NCBI GenBank assembly: GCA_000320605.2
Contig: KB445796.1
Span: 628,374-692,373, forward strand
DNA: 64,000 nt
Origin: Gelatoporia subvermispora B
Taxonomy: Eukaryota; Basidiomycota; Agaricomycetes; Polyporales; Gelatoporiaceae
Reading direction: 5' to 3'
Every line of letters begins with the position of its first letter. Position 1 is the first letter of the stretch. The position numbers and the translations under genes are program-made. This document shows positions 43,801 through 59,230 of this stretch, one piece after another. Under the pieces are notes generated by a model. That model searched no databases. It was not told where the DNA came from and saw only the letters and a program-made list of their open reading frames with translations.

Positions 43801-44958
43801 TCACGATGTTGCTGGAGAATATTATCATCTGCGTTTGGGACTAAGTCACATGCAAGTGCATCGACACAAAACGAACTGACGTTTGAGTTCATCTATGTCT
43901 TGCCTCATGCCACCTATATTATCGAGTGAGTCAAACATTGGACTGAGAGAAGGGGACACGTACTCAAGCACGCCCCGAGCCTATCCAGTGATTCGCGTAT
44001 CGGCCCCGTTGGTACTTGTCCATCTATTCCGAAGGAGAATCAGTTTATGATGCAAACGGGACATCCACAGGAATTAACGTTTGACATACTTTTCATAGTC
44101 ACGCTCAGGCTGTTTACGAGATTATAAATGAGTTCGAGACTTTCCACTCCTGTCATCTGGGCCTGCTCGACAGTCAGGCGCTCCAATTCATGAAGCGCCT
44201 TCTCGACGTCCTTGTTTCCTAATAACCTCTTGAAATACGCGACTATTTTGATATGCTGAGATTCACGATGTCTGGGATTTCAAAGATGCTCACCCAGGCG
44301 CCCCTGCTTGACTTGTTCGATAGCAAGCGAAAGGACAGATATCACGTGCACCAGAGTCTTGACTAGAATTGCCCTCATTGCTGGGCTCAGTTGCATCCGC
44401 GTGAAGACCTCGAGGCGCACGAGAAAGCTCGTAATACAGTCTAGCAGCTCTGACAGAGCATCGTAGCTTGCGCTAACACCCTTAGCCGCCTGATGAAAGC
44501 AGGTCAATTGATTGGTCACATGATGTAGCATGGATAGCGGCAGCCACACCTCTAAGAGAACACCGAGTGCAGCAACGACAGCAACTGATGGTCCGAAGGC
44601 CTGTTCAGAGAATATCAAGACCATTCTACAGCTGACAAGTGCATGGAAGGCTTACCGCTTCAAGCCCTTCTAGTAAAATCTCACTTCGGCTGAGAGTGAG
44701 TATCACCGTCACGAGTGGATGGAGCTTGCGAATGAGTTGCATCTTGATGCCTCCATGTCGAAACTCGTTGAATTTTTGTACCTGATTCTCAAGTATAACC
44801 ATGACTTTATCGATAGAGTCGCAAGTCATGAATTGTCTGGTGAGCGGATTGGTGGCCAGATCTATTTCTGTACGCTTCGAGAACTCGTCCAATGCGTCTC
44901 GAAATAAGGAAGCGAATTCCGAAGGGTCGGGATCTGACTTGGTATCGTTGCTGTTCAT
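40888..44958 (-). CDS. STAND receptor: Goodbye - NACHT - 13 ankyrin repeats
   Basis: Fungal NLR-like protein, the class associated with non-self recognition and programmed cell death. It is multi-exon. The N-terminal Goodbye domain shows 'FASLFRDALDEFSKRTEIDL', 'KGVSASYDALSELLDCI' and 'AIEQVKQGRLG'. After linker exons, the NACHT domain has 'RDWLSPPDPSRYYNVAIK', a Walker A 'GKPGSGKT' created by splicing (about 43,680 to 43,575), 'CSAIIEDLA', 'VYIVIDAVDECP' and 'VRICLTSRPEPD'. The last exon, from about 42,855 to 40,888, holds a helical segment and 13 ankyrin repeats of the type 'SALQAA..GH..VVRLLLEHGADVNA'. An upstream in-frame start at 45,235 (exon to about 45,092, joining at the AAAAG before PPWSAQQT) could add about 55 residues. 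The Goodbye-NACHT pairing is known in fungi; what it senses is unknown. Confidence 0.85.
40891..42220 (-). repeat. Thirteen tandem ankyrin-repeat units of 96-102 bp
   Basis: Each unit encodes about 33 residues with the pattern A..NGH.EVVRLLLEHGA.VNA. Several units (for example those with 'LLEHGANVNAEGGEYGSAL' and 'LVEHGANVNMEGGEYGTAL') are very similar in both protein and DNA, which favours gain and loss of units. Confidence 0.85.
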
Positions 44959-45235
44959 AGTCTGTTGTGCGGACCACGGTGGCTTTTGCGCTGAAGTCAG
45001 CGGAGTGTAGACTGGGTTAATGGTGAGCTGATACGATGGGCCGGACGTAAGAGTTCCTTCTTGAGTTGGACATCGCTATGAATGTGCTCACTGTAGCATT
45101 CGTCAAGTCATGAGCTTTTTCGTCGAAGTCGTTGACCTGAGGGGTTGAGGATGCGGAGAGCTGGCCATCGCCGTGCTCTGGCAATGGTGACAGACGATCT
45201 CTTAACCTCCTGAGATTGGACTGAATGGGGCTCAT

Positions 45236-46410
45236 TGGGGTAAGTGCGTGGACCTTGGGCGAGTGGTTAGTCGTTTTTTTGAATGCAAGAAGTGTTGCAC
45301 TAAGCCAGTGAAGGAGAGGAGGTCGTATAGAGAGTAGATGTCAGTAAGCGTACCACTCATGGATTAGACGCTACACAGCTACCGTGGCGGAACATTTGTC
45401 AACCTAAGTTCGAAATGAATCGATTAGCACACAAACCTGTCATTCATCCCAGTGGAGTATCAGAGGTTGCCATATTACCATACAAACTGACATCATGCTG
45501 CGAGATAGAGCGTGAGAGGCTCAGCAAAGACAGTCGCATATAGGTCAGGACTCGTGGCGTCTGGGACGACACGAGGCTTCGAAGTTTGGAGGCTCATTAT
45601 CTCGACACCACCACGCCCCGCAGTGGCGTGTCACTGGACATAGACTCAAACATAGCCGTGCACAGGCTATTCCAGAGCCATCTCGAAACTGCAGAAGCTG
45701 CACCCCTCGTGTTCGGCCGGTTCTTATGGTCAGATTTCAAGTTCGACAGAGTCGAGCACTCCTACACTTGGCGATGGCGAATCGTCATCAAGTGGTCCCT
45801 TGGTGAAGATTGCCCGTGTTTCTGATGTGATAGCTGAGAAAAACACTTTCTAGTTATATTCTGTAAAACAATTCGGTGACAAGAGGAGATAGCTGGGGGC
45901 ATGATGCTGATGCATAATGACGTGCGAATGCCTGAGTTCATCAGCAATCTTGTCAGTGCACGTGAGAACGGTTACGTGTTGCGCATCCATCATACCGTGA
46001 GTCGTATAATATCCCATGGCGACGATATTCCGCTCTAACGCATACGTATCTGCTGTGTTTTCTCATATCTCAAAACCTTCCTCTGAAGCTTAGAGACGCT
46101 GGCGGACCTTCAGAGCCTCAGATGTTGTAATGCTTTCAGCAAATGTCTTGCTCGACTGTGCATGGCGGGCCCTAAATGGGCACAGGTTCCTCACAACTTT
46201 GGCGGCATCTGACCTATCTCGCTAGACTTCTTGTGTTGGGAGTTGCAATTTCATGCACCTGACGTTTTCGACGATGGCACCGTGCGATTATGAATGGATC
46301 GATATATTCTATGGCATGCTGCAGGCGCAGCGAGAGTAAAACAGGGTACATTCACAGCACGATCAAAACGACATGTACACGTTAGAGCCCTTCACTCCAA
46401 GTATTCCCTT
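45236..46410. other. Intergenic stretch between the STAND gene and AlaRS
   Basis: It contains the STAND gene promoter and the 3' flank of AlaRS. A plus-strand frame at 45,586-45,825 (79 codons) lacks any known domain. No gene is called. Confidence 0.4.
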
Positions 46411-50047
<3,637 letters not shown>

Positions 50048-50459
50048 TCGAGTCACGGAGCATGTGATCTTCGCCGCAATTCCTCCTTCGGCGCTTGCCG
50101 CACACTTCCGCGCACCTCCGATCCGTGCCAACTTCAACTCGCACAAATATTCAGGCCATATACTATAAAATTCATTTCCTACTTGCGTGCATGGTATAAA
50201 TGTGTCAGGACAGCGACAAACCACAGGTGCGAAAACGAGCGTGCGACATTAGGGTATAACGTAGCGGAATGAGTGTGCAATAAGTAAGCAGCAAGCCAAA
50301 AAAGGTCGTAAGGAGAGTGGCAATCCGATACACAACATCCAACCAATAGCGGAGAAAAATCGGTGATATGTACGAGAACCAACGAAAAAAGCTGCGCGCA
50401 AAGCATACGACGGGAGTAAGACAACAAACATAGCTGCCCGACATGCGGCACAGCAAGTA
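50048..50459. promoter_or_regulatory. AlaRS promoter and 3' flank of the CLIP gene
   Basis: 412 bp between two minus-strand genes. It must hold the AlaRS promoter. No strong TATA box was identified. No gene is seen. Confidence 0.45.
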
Positions 50460-53400
50460 TCAGAAAACATCCAGCGAGTGCGGACAATTCGCCGCCGTGT
50501 GTCCGCGTCCTTCGCAATCTTCGCAATACAGCTCTTCGTGGTCGCCTCCGCGCGGTGCCGATAGCGACAGCCTCGGCGTTGGCCCGTCCCCCTTGAGCAG
50601 ATCACAAGTAAAGATGTCGTGTCCTGGTCGCTCGCAGATTTCGCACACGTCCCCGGCTGGCGCGGACCCAGCCGCCGGTGAAGGTGTAGGAGCAGGTCCT
50701 GAAGACGACTTCTTGGGGCGCGAGAGCTCCTCATCGGCCCTTGACGACTTCTTCTGGCTCCGTGCGAGCTTCTCTTTGAGTCGCTCCACTTCGCGCTCGA
50801 GTTCGTCCTGCGGACGTCAGCGTCTCAAAGTCACTCACTGTGCACAGGAGATGAAGCAGAGAGATCGCGCACTTCGCGGTAGATCTGGCTCACGGTGAGC
50901 AAATTCACGTATGGATTGAGAGTGACGAACATACCTTAGACTCAATCAGCGTCTCAAGCTCGCCGATCTCCTTGTTCAGCTGTCGTGGTAACTCGTAAAC
51001 AGAACACCGGGGACCAGTTTGACAGAAAACGTACATCATGTATGGTCCGCGTGCTCTTCATGTCAGCATCCATCTGTTTCTTACGCAGCTGCTCCAGTTC
51101 AATCTGTCCCCCCGATGGTCACGTTCATCTGTTACAGAACCAGCTCAAGGAGACCACCCACGTCAAACTTGGCCTTCATTTCCTTCAGGTTCTTCTGCAT
51201 GGTGGCCAAGTCGCCTGGCACGAGCGTGTCATCCGTAGACGACAATGCTTGCTCCTCCCTCATGATGCTCTGCTCTACGTTTTCTTCCAGGGCCTGCAAA
51301 TCCTGAGCCGGTTCATCAGTGGTCTTCCCAAGAGTAGAAGTGAATCTCAATCTTGTTACCTCCCGCAGCTGGTCCGTTTCCGAGAGCAGTAATTTGTTCT
51401 CTGACTCGAGCAGCTTGTTGCGTTGCGTGATAGTGGAATTCTCCTTCTGCAATTCCTGGACAATGTGCCTAAAGCATGTTATCAGTTTGTATGTCTAGCT
51501 TGATGATCGTCGCACTTACTTGAGGCCGGTGATTTCCTCTCGCAATGTAGCGATATCGTGTTTGGAAGGCGTGGATGGTGCTGAGGGAGGCCTGGAGTCG
51601 AGACCATTGATGGATACTTCGCGGTTTAGCTTCTTACGCGCGACGTCCAGTTCCGCGTCGCGATCCTCGACTTGCTGACGCAGTTCTTGCACAGCCTTGC
51701 GTTCAGCAGCGAGCTGAGCCTCTTGTTCCTCAAACTTGCTTTGCAACTAAAAGCAGCATAAGTTACGCGTTCTTCCGCAAAAGAGAAAGACTTGACATAC
51801 TGATGCCTTCTCAGCCTGCAGTGCAGCGAGCTCTTCGATCTGTTTCGTGTCTGACTTGGCGGCACTTACATTTCGAGCAGAGTCGTCGGATTTGTCGCGC
51901 GCATCCTTGAGCTGTTGTTGCAGTTGTGCAATCTCGTCGAGAAGACGGGTGCGGTCGCTCGGGGCCTTTTGCATAAACTCTGCAAGTTTCTCCGAGGAGA
52001 AGCTGTTGGGAGATCCAACAGTCATTCCTTGAACCTCCTGCAACCACAATGAGCAGATGAAGTACGACAATACAGACACGACTCACGATCTCGCTCCTGT
52101 AGAACTCAATCTCCGCCCTTGCATTTTCTAGAGCAGCGAGGTTCTCTCTGAGAGCTTCGTCTGACTCGTGCGTTCTCTGGCGCGCGGCCTCTTCAGCCTG
52201 CCTGAGGCGCTGAATCTCGTCCCGGCTCTCCTGGAGCTCCCGTCTCAGGCCATCCTCCGTCTCCCGCATCTGGTCCAATCTCTGGTTCATCGCGGCCTCG
52301 TCCTGCTCCGCTCTGTATCGCGCCTCTTCAAGCATGTCCTCGAGCGTGGAGAGTTTCTTCTGCAGATGCTGAACTTGCTCCCGAAGAGCTTCATTGTCAA
52401 TCTCGACAGCAGATGTAGTATGTTGGGCAAGCGTGGCGGGAGAGGGCGGAGTCACTTGAGCACGCAACTGCTCCTGCAAAGACGTGACCAGATCCTCTAA
52501 ATCATACCGCTGTGCATCCGCGGCGCTGAGGCGTTCTTCGTACAGAGCAATCGTCTCCTACACGAAGACGTAACAGATAAGCACTCTGCTGTCGCATGTA
52601 AAGGAGTACGGACCTGTCCAGCCTTGCGCAGCTCGTCCACCTGACTGCCTAGCTCTCTCCTCTCCTCTTCGAGCTCAGCGTACGCCTTCTGCACACGTGC
52701 CTGCAGCAAAGATATTTCGGCATCTTTTGCCTTGAGCACGGCGTCGTTCTCGCTCTGCAAACCTTCCTTGGCCTCTATAAGCTCCTTCAGTTGCGCCGCC
52801 AATGCGTCCTTGTCGTCGATCTGGGACTGCAGATCACGTGCGCGAGCTTCGCCGTCGCTCTTCGCCTTCTCGATGTCTAGATTAGACTGCTGGACCGACC
52901 GCTGGAGGCTCTCGATGGTGTTGTCGCGCTCGGTGGCCGAACGCTCTGTCGTCTTCAGAGACGCCTCCAACTCTGCGATGCGAGACGCAGTCTGTTTTTG
53001 CTCGTTCAGCAGCTTCTCTACTCGGCTAGATGCATCACTCTTCGCTTGAGAAGCCTCTTGCAGTAATCGCGTGTTCTCATCTTCGAGCGCGTCCAAGCGC
53101 GCTTGCAATCTGTCAACGTGGCTCTGCAACTCGGCAATGCTACTGGACGTCGTAGACGCGGCGGAGCTGGGTCGGGAGGTAGACGTGACTTTGCCGGACA
53201 TAAGGCCTGCAATCTTCTCCTGAAGCGCCTTGCCGTTCAGCTCTAGGTCTGAAGAAGGCGCGTAGTTACTCAGAAGTGGCTCGTCTAGACTGACCGCATT
53301 GACATGTCGAGTGGATGCGGGAGAGGCTGGGGGAGGCATGGCTACTGAGCTTGGCACCCGCGCACGAGGCGTGCCCACGGAGTACCGCGTCTTGGAGGGG

Positions 53401-54795
53401 GTGATGGGCCCGCCACCGATCGCAGTAGTCGGAGGCCGTATGCTAGCTTTCGGAGTTGTATACGGCGAATTTGTATGTCGTGTCGGAGAGTATGCCGCGG
53501 ATGTAGGAGACGCGAGCCCACTGGGCCGAGTTGGGCTCGCAGTCGCTGTGGCTCGCGGTGTGGTTCGGTCTGTGCCGTTCGCGCGAAGCTGCTTTGCGGT
53601 CATCCCAGCATACTTGGATGCCCGAGAGCCGGGAGTGATAGTAGGCTGCGTCGACGTGCTGCGGTTCATAGTAACTGTGCTCGTCGACGAGCGGGAGGTC
53701 ACAGAGCGTGCGCGGGTCGTGGGTGTCTGGAATGCAGGTGTTCTGCGGCCGGTGGACGTGGGGGTCACCCGGCCATTATTCATGGAGCTGCCAAATGAGG
53801 GTGTGACTCGTCCAGTGCCGATTGAAGGTGTCTTTCGGCCTGTCGTGGGCGCTGACGGGAGAGAGGGAGTGATTCTGCCGGATACGGAAGGTGTGGCTCG
53901 GCCGCTGCGTGTGGAGGCAACAGAAGAGGGTCGGGAGTGCTCTCCTACGGTAGGAGCAGATAGCTTTGACGCTAGGATGAACACACCGCAGCGATCTGGG
54001 CAGGTGAAATATCGCTTCCTGATGTAGTAATCGCAAGGTCAGCTTCAGTTGCAATTCAGAGTCAAAGATAGATAACGAGTGTAGCATAGTACCAGTGACC
54101 AAGATAGTTATTGGAGTGTGGTATAGTCCATCGTCGGAATGTATGGCAATAGTCGTCCGTATTACGAGAATAGGAAGGTGGCTAAATCACGAAATTGCGC
54201 GCTCGAGCGACCATCGAGTGCACCGGACAACAAACTTGCTGTGGAATGAAGCACGGACTCACCCTTCGAACGAGCCATCGTTTTTCCCTTTGCCTGCGAA
54301 GCCAGGAAGTAGTTCAACACCCGCCCATGTGCCTGACTTGTCGTGGAACGGCCCGAGATACTTCAGCGTCCCTTCGAATCCTTGCGAGGCTATTCTGACG
54401 AGGTCTCCAACTTCGAAGTCTCCCCCGGCACGACTGGTAGGACGCGCATATGCATCTGACTGTCGGCTTGGCGCACGTACAGTAGACTGCGATAGCGTAG
54501 GTTGTGCTTTGTACGCGGCGGAACTTGCGGCGGATGAGGATGATGCGGCTGACGAAGGACGGCCGCTGGTTGAGGGAGACAAGGAGGGAAAGGAGGCTTC
54601 ACTAGCAAGTGAGGCGCGATGAGTGGCGGGATCGTTAGCTCTCAAGGCGTCGGCGAATGCTTTCGAGATGTACTCGTCGTCCTGAGCCTGAGGATAGTGA
54701 CCTGCAGCAGAGCCGGCACGCGCTCTAGCGGCGGGCGTCGGGATGCCTGTGGCTTTGGCGGGAGTAGGAAGACGAGTTCTGCCTGGAGTTGCCAT
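50460..54795 (-). CDS. CLIP-170 family microtubule plus-end tracking protein
   Basis: Binds growing microtubule ends and links them to cargo, dynein or the cell cortex. Roughly 1,150-1,200 residues; exon 1 is 54795-54263, exon 2 54018-52614, exon 3 starts 52557, and further short-intron exons run to 50,460. The N-terminus has a Ser-rich leader, then a CAP-Gly domain ('GTLKYLGPFHDKSGTWAGVE', 'GKNDGSFEGKRYFTCPDRCG') that is split by intron 1. A basic Ser/Thr/Pro region follows ('SGRATPSVSGR', 'TGRKTPSIGTGR'), typical of microtubule-binding linkers. Then come about 700 residues of coiled coil. The C-terminus has two zinc knuckles, 'CEICERPGHDIFTC' and 'CEDCEGRGHTAANC', the signature of CLIP-170 for self-folding and dynactin binding. 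It lies next to a CLASP-family gene. Confidence 0.92.
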
Positions 54796-55086
54796 GGCGG
54801 GTCATCAGCGATATCGTCGGTCGCGCCCGTTGGGAGTTGAATGTGTCGTCTAGTCAGTGCGTCGCCGAGCGTGTTCGCGACGAGCAGACGAGTGAGAGAC
54901 GACCCAAGCCGTGCCCAACGCCCAAGCGCGCGGTGACCGGGGGCTTCCTCGCGCGTCCTCTCGCGCTGAGCGCTGCTTGGCAGTGCTTGCTGCTCCCGCC
55001 ATCGTCCTCGCCGCCATCGTCCTCGCCGCCATCGTCCTCGCCGCCGACGCCGCCGCCGCCGCCGTTCCTCTTCACCGGGCGTCGCG
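54796..55086. promoter_or_regulatory. Divergent promoter of the CLIP and bL34m genes
   Basis: 291 bp between the divergent starts. It contains a GC-rich tandem repeat at 54,997-55,064. Both genes must draw on this region. Confidence 0.5.
54997..55064. repeat. 15-bp tandem repeat running into a GCC tract
   Basis: The unit CGCCATCGTCCTCGC is repeated about three and a half times and then passes into (GCC)n. It sits just upstream of the bL34m start. Overlapping long frames on both strands are low-complexity artefacts. Confidence 0.85.
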
Positions 55087-55449
55087 ATGCCGCGCATACC
55101 CTTCCAGCTCTCCAGGCTACTCGCTCGGCCACCAACGCTGGTCGCAATTCCCCGCCCTCTGCCGACTTCGGCTCTCCAGTCTGCGCGAACTCTCCTGCCA
55201 TTCAAGCAGCCGTCCATCCTCTCCCTTGCCTCCCGGCTGAACCCTCTCTCCTCTTTCTCATGGCCTACGCTCTTTCCAGTCACCCATGCGCTCCAGCAAG
55301 TCCGGTTTGGCTCCCGGGGTACAGAATACCAGCCATCACAGCGCAAGCGGAAACGCAAGCACGGTTTCCTTGCTAGGAAAAAGACCGCAGGCGGACGGAA
55401 GATCCTCGAGAGGCGCAGGGCCAAAGGGAGAAAATACCTGTCTCATTGA
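55087..55449 (+). CDS. mrpl34: Mitochondrial large-subunit ribosomal protein bL34m
   Basis: Single-exon protein of 120 residues. The first about 70 are Arg/Ser/Leu/Pro-rich with hardly any acidic residue, a mitochondrial targeting sequence ('[18 protein letters not shown]'). The C-terminal 45 residues are the bL34 domain: '[20 protein letters not shown]' and '[19 protein letters not shown]', matching bacterial L34 closely. It ends at the TGA at 55,447-55,449. It is divergent from the CLIP gene and convergent with the CLASP gene. Confidence 0.95.
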   Translation: MPRIPFQLSRLLARPPTLVAIPRPLPTSALQSARTLLPFKQPSILSLASRLNPLSSFSWPTLFPVTHALQQVRFGSRGTEYQPSQRKRKRKHGFLARKKTAGGRKILERRRAKGRKYLSH

Positions 55450-55637
55450 GCTGTGTTACAGCTTGGTGCATCTGGTGCGTACGAGATGTACCACTTTTTG
55501 CTTGCACGTTGCACTCATCTCGCAAGTAGCCTTTGGCATAGAATTCAATGCAGTGTGCATAGAACGACTCATATCATGGCACCGGAAAGCATATATCGTA
55601 TCCTATCAACGCATAGCGCATCCCCCAGCCAATAACA

Positions 55638-57980
55638 TCATCGGTTGGGGTCCAGCTCTCTACACACCTCCCTCTTCGGCTTGTCTTCCTGTACTCCGGG
55701 AGGCTTTGTGCACGCAATTGCAGGCGGCTGTGGGTGGTGGTCGCGGTTCACCTTACGCACAAGTGGTCTTGTATGGTTGGAGAAGGGTATCTCTGGTACA
55801 GGCTCCATGTAAGACTCTAGCGGCGGTAATGGCTTGCCCGGTGTGAAGAGGAAACCACGTTGAATATCTGCCACAAGACTCGAGATAGGTGTCTGTTCGA
55901 CCGCGAACTGCTGACCCAGCTTCTGCAACGCATTCGCCCGTGGTGTTTCCGGGTCATCGCACGGCGACTCCGGTACCAGGTACGTTGGCCGTGTCGGAGT
56001 AGCATCGTCTGGCGCCGCTGTATGCTCAGGCTCGATGGGCTTCGCCACCTCTTGGGCCTGCACTTGTGGGGAGGGAGGTAGGGGTACGGAGGCTTCAGCT
56101 ACCGGGCTCGGTGGCAGAGGTACCTCAGCCGGCAATTTCTCCTGATGCGAAGCTTTGGAAGGTTTCTGCCGGATCGTTACGCTGGGTTTCGCCTCTCGTT
56201 TCGATGTGGGCACAGGTTGCGCGGGTGGGGGACGGCCCCGGGTAGACTTGGAGTCCTTCGATTGTTCGCGTGTGCTGATAGCCTTAGCACGAGCCGTGGA
56301 CTGTGAGGTCGCCCTTGTGGCGTCTCCTGTTCGTCCGACGCTGCGGCTGGAAGCTTGCTTCGAAGAGGCCGCTTGTGCTGTACTTGGAGCGGCTCGCTCT
56401 CGTGTCGAAGTTGCAGCTTTAGGTTGTTCCCGTGAGTTCGTCGCCGGTACCGGTACGGCCTTCTCCTGAGCCTTTGAGACACCTGGTTTCGAGGATGGCG
56501 GTGAAGCCGGTTGCCTCGTCTTGACGTCCGCTTCCTTCGTCGTGGTGCGGTCAGTCCTTGGTGTGCTCTGAGTAGATAGCTCGCTCATCGAGGGTGCCAT
56601 TGAGTGTGTACTCGTCATTTCTTCCGCCTGCGCTGCCGGAGCGCTTGGTATAGGGAGAAGCACCCGCCTTGCACCTCCCATGACGCGGTCTCGCCTATCC
56701 CCCGAGTCTTCGCGCGCAGAAGTAGGTCGTGCGAGAGGTCGGATTGGACCGGAGCTCGAGGCGGGGAGCTCTTTCTGAGTAATGGGACGAGTTGGTCCAG
56801 CGGTTGCAGTGGCCTCGGCACGCGCAGGTCGTGTTGGCCCCTCCCGGTGACTCGTAGACGCAGCAGCTCGTGTCGTAAGAGGTCTCTTGATAGTGGAGGG
56901 GCCCCGAGGATCAGAAGGATTGGGCAGGTCTGGGCTTGGGGCCCCAATCCGCTGTGGACCTGCGGAAGGCGGCCTGACTGGTACAATCGCAGGGGGAGGC
57001 ATGTCGCCGCGGGCCTTCCTACTTCGCTCTGAGCTCACAGCCTCGGCAGGGCGTTCCGTCTGACTGTCCTGCCTAGATACCCGTTGCGTCGACCGCATAG
57101 ATTGTGCAGACTGTGGCCTGCTCGATGGATTTGACTGGCTACCCGATGTGGTCTTTGACGCGATGTTGAGGTACTTCTTGATAGTCGGCGTCAGAGGCGC
57201 GGAGAAACTATCCAGATGTCAACGAGTGCAAAGGGAGCTACAGAACAGTTCTCACCTATCCACACGACTCGGTAGCAACACCTTGTATGCCTCGAATATC
57301 TGCCGTCCAACCTTCCTCACGTCGGCATTGGCGTCACGCGCCGCCGCTCTGATGATGCCCTCTACCTCGCGAGCACGAGGCTCCTTCTCGAAATCGGGAG
57401 GGTTGAAGCAATTGAGGCACGCGAGCGTCCCTTCAGCTGCAGCCAGGCGCAAGGAGGCAGCCTTGTCCTTCATCGCTTCTAGCAGATACGCGAGGATGGT
57501 GGCGGAGCGAGTGCTTTGAATAACAGTGATGACGCACGCTTTCGCCCGAGTGATGAACACCTTGTTCGAGCGGGCGCATAGTGTCAAGAGAGTCGGAAAC
57601 AGCAGAGGGATGAGCGAAGGGAACTGGTCTGATAGAATGTCAGAGAGGGCGGACACAAAGTCGATGGCAACACCAGAAAGTCGAGATCGTTCAGACAAGA
57701 TTGCCGCCGTGAGTGGTCGGCTCATAGTACGAATAGCTCCTACAAGCTGTTGCCCATGTGTCTGCACATTCCCCCTTGCTAGTGAGGCTAATCGTTGGAT
57801 GGCATGCGCGATGGTATCCCAGGTCTCGTCCGACTCTGTCAAGGAGAGGTCATCGCGAACTGCAGCCAACTCTTCCTCGAGGATTATAGATGAGGAGCAC
57901 TATTCGCGGGTCAGCATGAAGCGTGACTCAAGAATGTTCAACCTGACCTCGATTCTTTCAGGAACTGCACGACGTTTCAT
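55638..57980 (-). CDS. CLASP-family microtubule regulator (CLASP_N/TOG domain)
   Basis: Stabilises microtubules and promotes rescue; partners CLIP-170 in animals and acts on the spindle and at plus ends. About 748 residues in three exons: 57980-57948, 57899-57256 and 57207-55638. The start 'MKRRAVPERIE' is joined by a 48-nt intron to 'CSSSIILEEELAAVRDDL'. The N-terminal about 220 residues are the helical TOG-like CLASP_N domain ('SGVAIDFVSALSDILSDQF', 'ARDANADVRKVGRQIFEAY'). The rest is a long disordered, basic, Ser/Pro/Thr-rich tail. No C-terminal CLIP-binding domain is visible, and the protein is shorter than animal CLASPs, which have more TOG domains. It shares only one TOG with the domain named CLASP_N, so it may be a reduced paralogue. 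Confidence 0.85.
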
Positions 57981-58331
57981 GATTGGATGTGGGAGGTATA
58001 TACTCGAGGCAGTCTAAGCCGCTCGTGCGGACTGAACAACGCGTAAGTCACGTGGTCGCGTTTAGCTCGCGAGGCTGAATTTACTGTGGAACCCTACCTC
58101 ACATAACGCCGCGCGAGCGCGGCAGAGCCACTACGACCATCCTCACACCTAAACCATCTCAAATGAATCACATCCTCGTCACACAAGCTAAAGCACGACA
58201 CGAGCAGTGGGTGGGGCGGCACACGCGAAGCGTCAGTAGTTGTAACTGTGGGAAAACCACGTGACTATTTAAAACTCAGAAAAGCGAGACTGTAATGAAA
58301 TTTGTATCATATGCAAATCCGCGGTCGTTTG
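57981..58331. promoter_or_regulatory. Upstream region of the CLASP gene
   Basis: Probable CLASP promoter. No gene is seen. Confidence 0.4.
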
Positions 58332-59230
58332 CAGGCTCCTGCCCATCCGCCTGCGTTCATTGAGGGGGAACTATCCTAGACGGGCTGCGAGGCTTCATAC
58401 TAGCCCAGCCACACCTCAGCCACCTCAGCCACCGCTTATTTAAGTCCGACTGATCCTCGACCTCTATTTCAAACTCCCTAATCTTAATCCCCCTCAACTC
58501 TCTATGGCGGCTGGCGAAAAACACTTACAAATATTGGTGTCCGGCCAGCAAGTCTCTTCCATTTAGAAGGACTCCCCGCGTCGGGCAGGATATTCATGGC
58601 GAATTTCCCCTGTAGTATGTGCCTCCTCCATGGTGGCTAGCTTCATCCTTTACTATAACTATGTTACTTTCCTAAAGATATTGAACGATTTGGGTGTCAA
58701 ATTTTCCGTAATGCCTGAGAGCTTGAAACTGTGTAAAATTGTATGCTGCAAGGGACCTGCTTAGATGACACTTCAATCCTATATAGGACACGTGCTGTGG
58801 ATTGCAATAATCACTTTGGTGTGGATTCTGCACGCTATATCTGCATACAATGTACTCGTGCGATTTTTAGAGAGCTAATAGAACATTTGCAGGGTAAGGC
58901 ATCACTTTGCATCGCAGTCTACAGAGTTGCAACCTTGCTGCTACTTCAAAATAATATCACGTGACATGCATATTTGGCATTTACTCTGAAGCTCCTTCCT
59001 CAGTGGGAGGTGAGCAAGCCGAGCGCCGGTGTTTGTAAGTATTTACCACCAGCCGCTGTAGGGGGTTAAGGGAGAGTAAGATTGGGGAGTTTAAATTTGG
59101 GCTCGGTTATCAGAGAGTTCGCGTGATATGCACGTGTATATCATGTGACTTATGTCTTTTATAAATAACATGTAGTTAAGTCTTAAATTGCAGCTGCCTT
59201 AACCCCCTTAGGCAGATAGGCAGGAGCCTG
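58332..59230. mobile_element. AT-rich element of about 0.9 kb with terminal inverted repeats
   Basis: The left end CAGGCTCCTGCCCATCCGCC faces the right end GGCAGATAGGCAGGAGCCTG: 18 of 20 bases are complementary. Near the right end, TAGGGGGTTAAGGG (about 59,062) faces CTTAACCCCCTTA (about 59,198). The interior is AT-rich and non-coding. No target duplication was identified. The Plavaka transposase pseudogene 0.6 kb downstream might belong to the same family, but this is not shown. Confidence 0.6.

Noticed and set aside
53299..54027. Plus-strand frame of 242 codons
   Set aside because: Antisense to the Ser/Thr-rich linker of the CLIP gene; such repeats leave long open frames on the other strand.
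54642..55424. Minus-strand frame of 260 codons
   Set aside because: Crosses CLIP exon 1, the GCC-rich repeat and bL34m; a low-complexity artefact.
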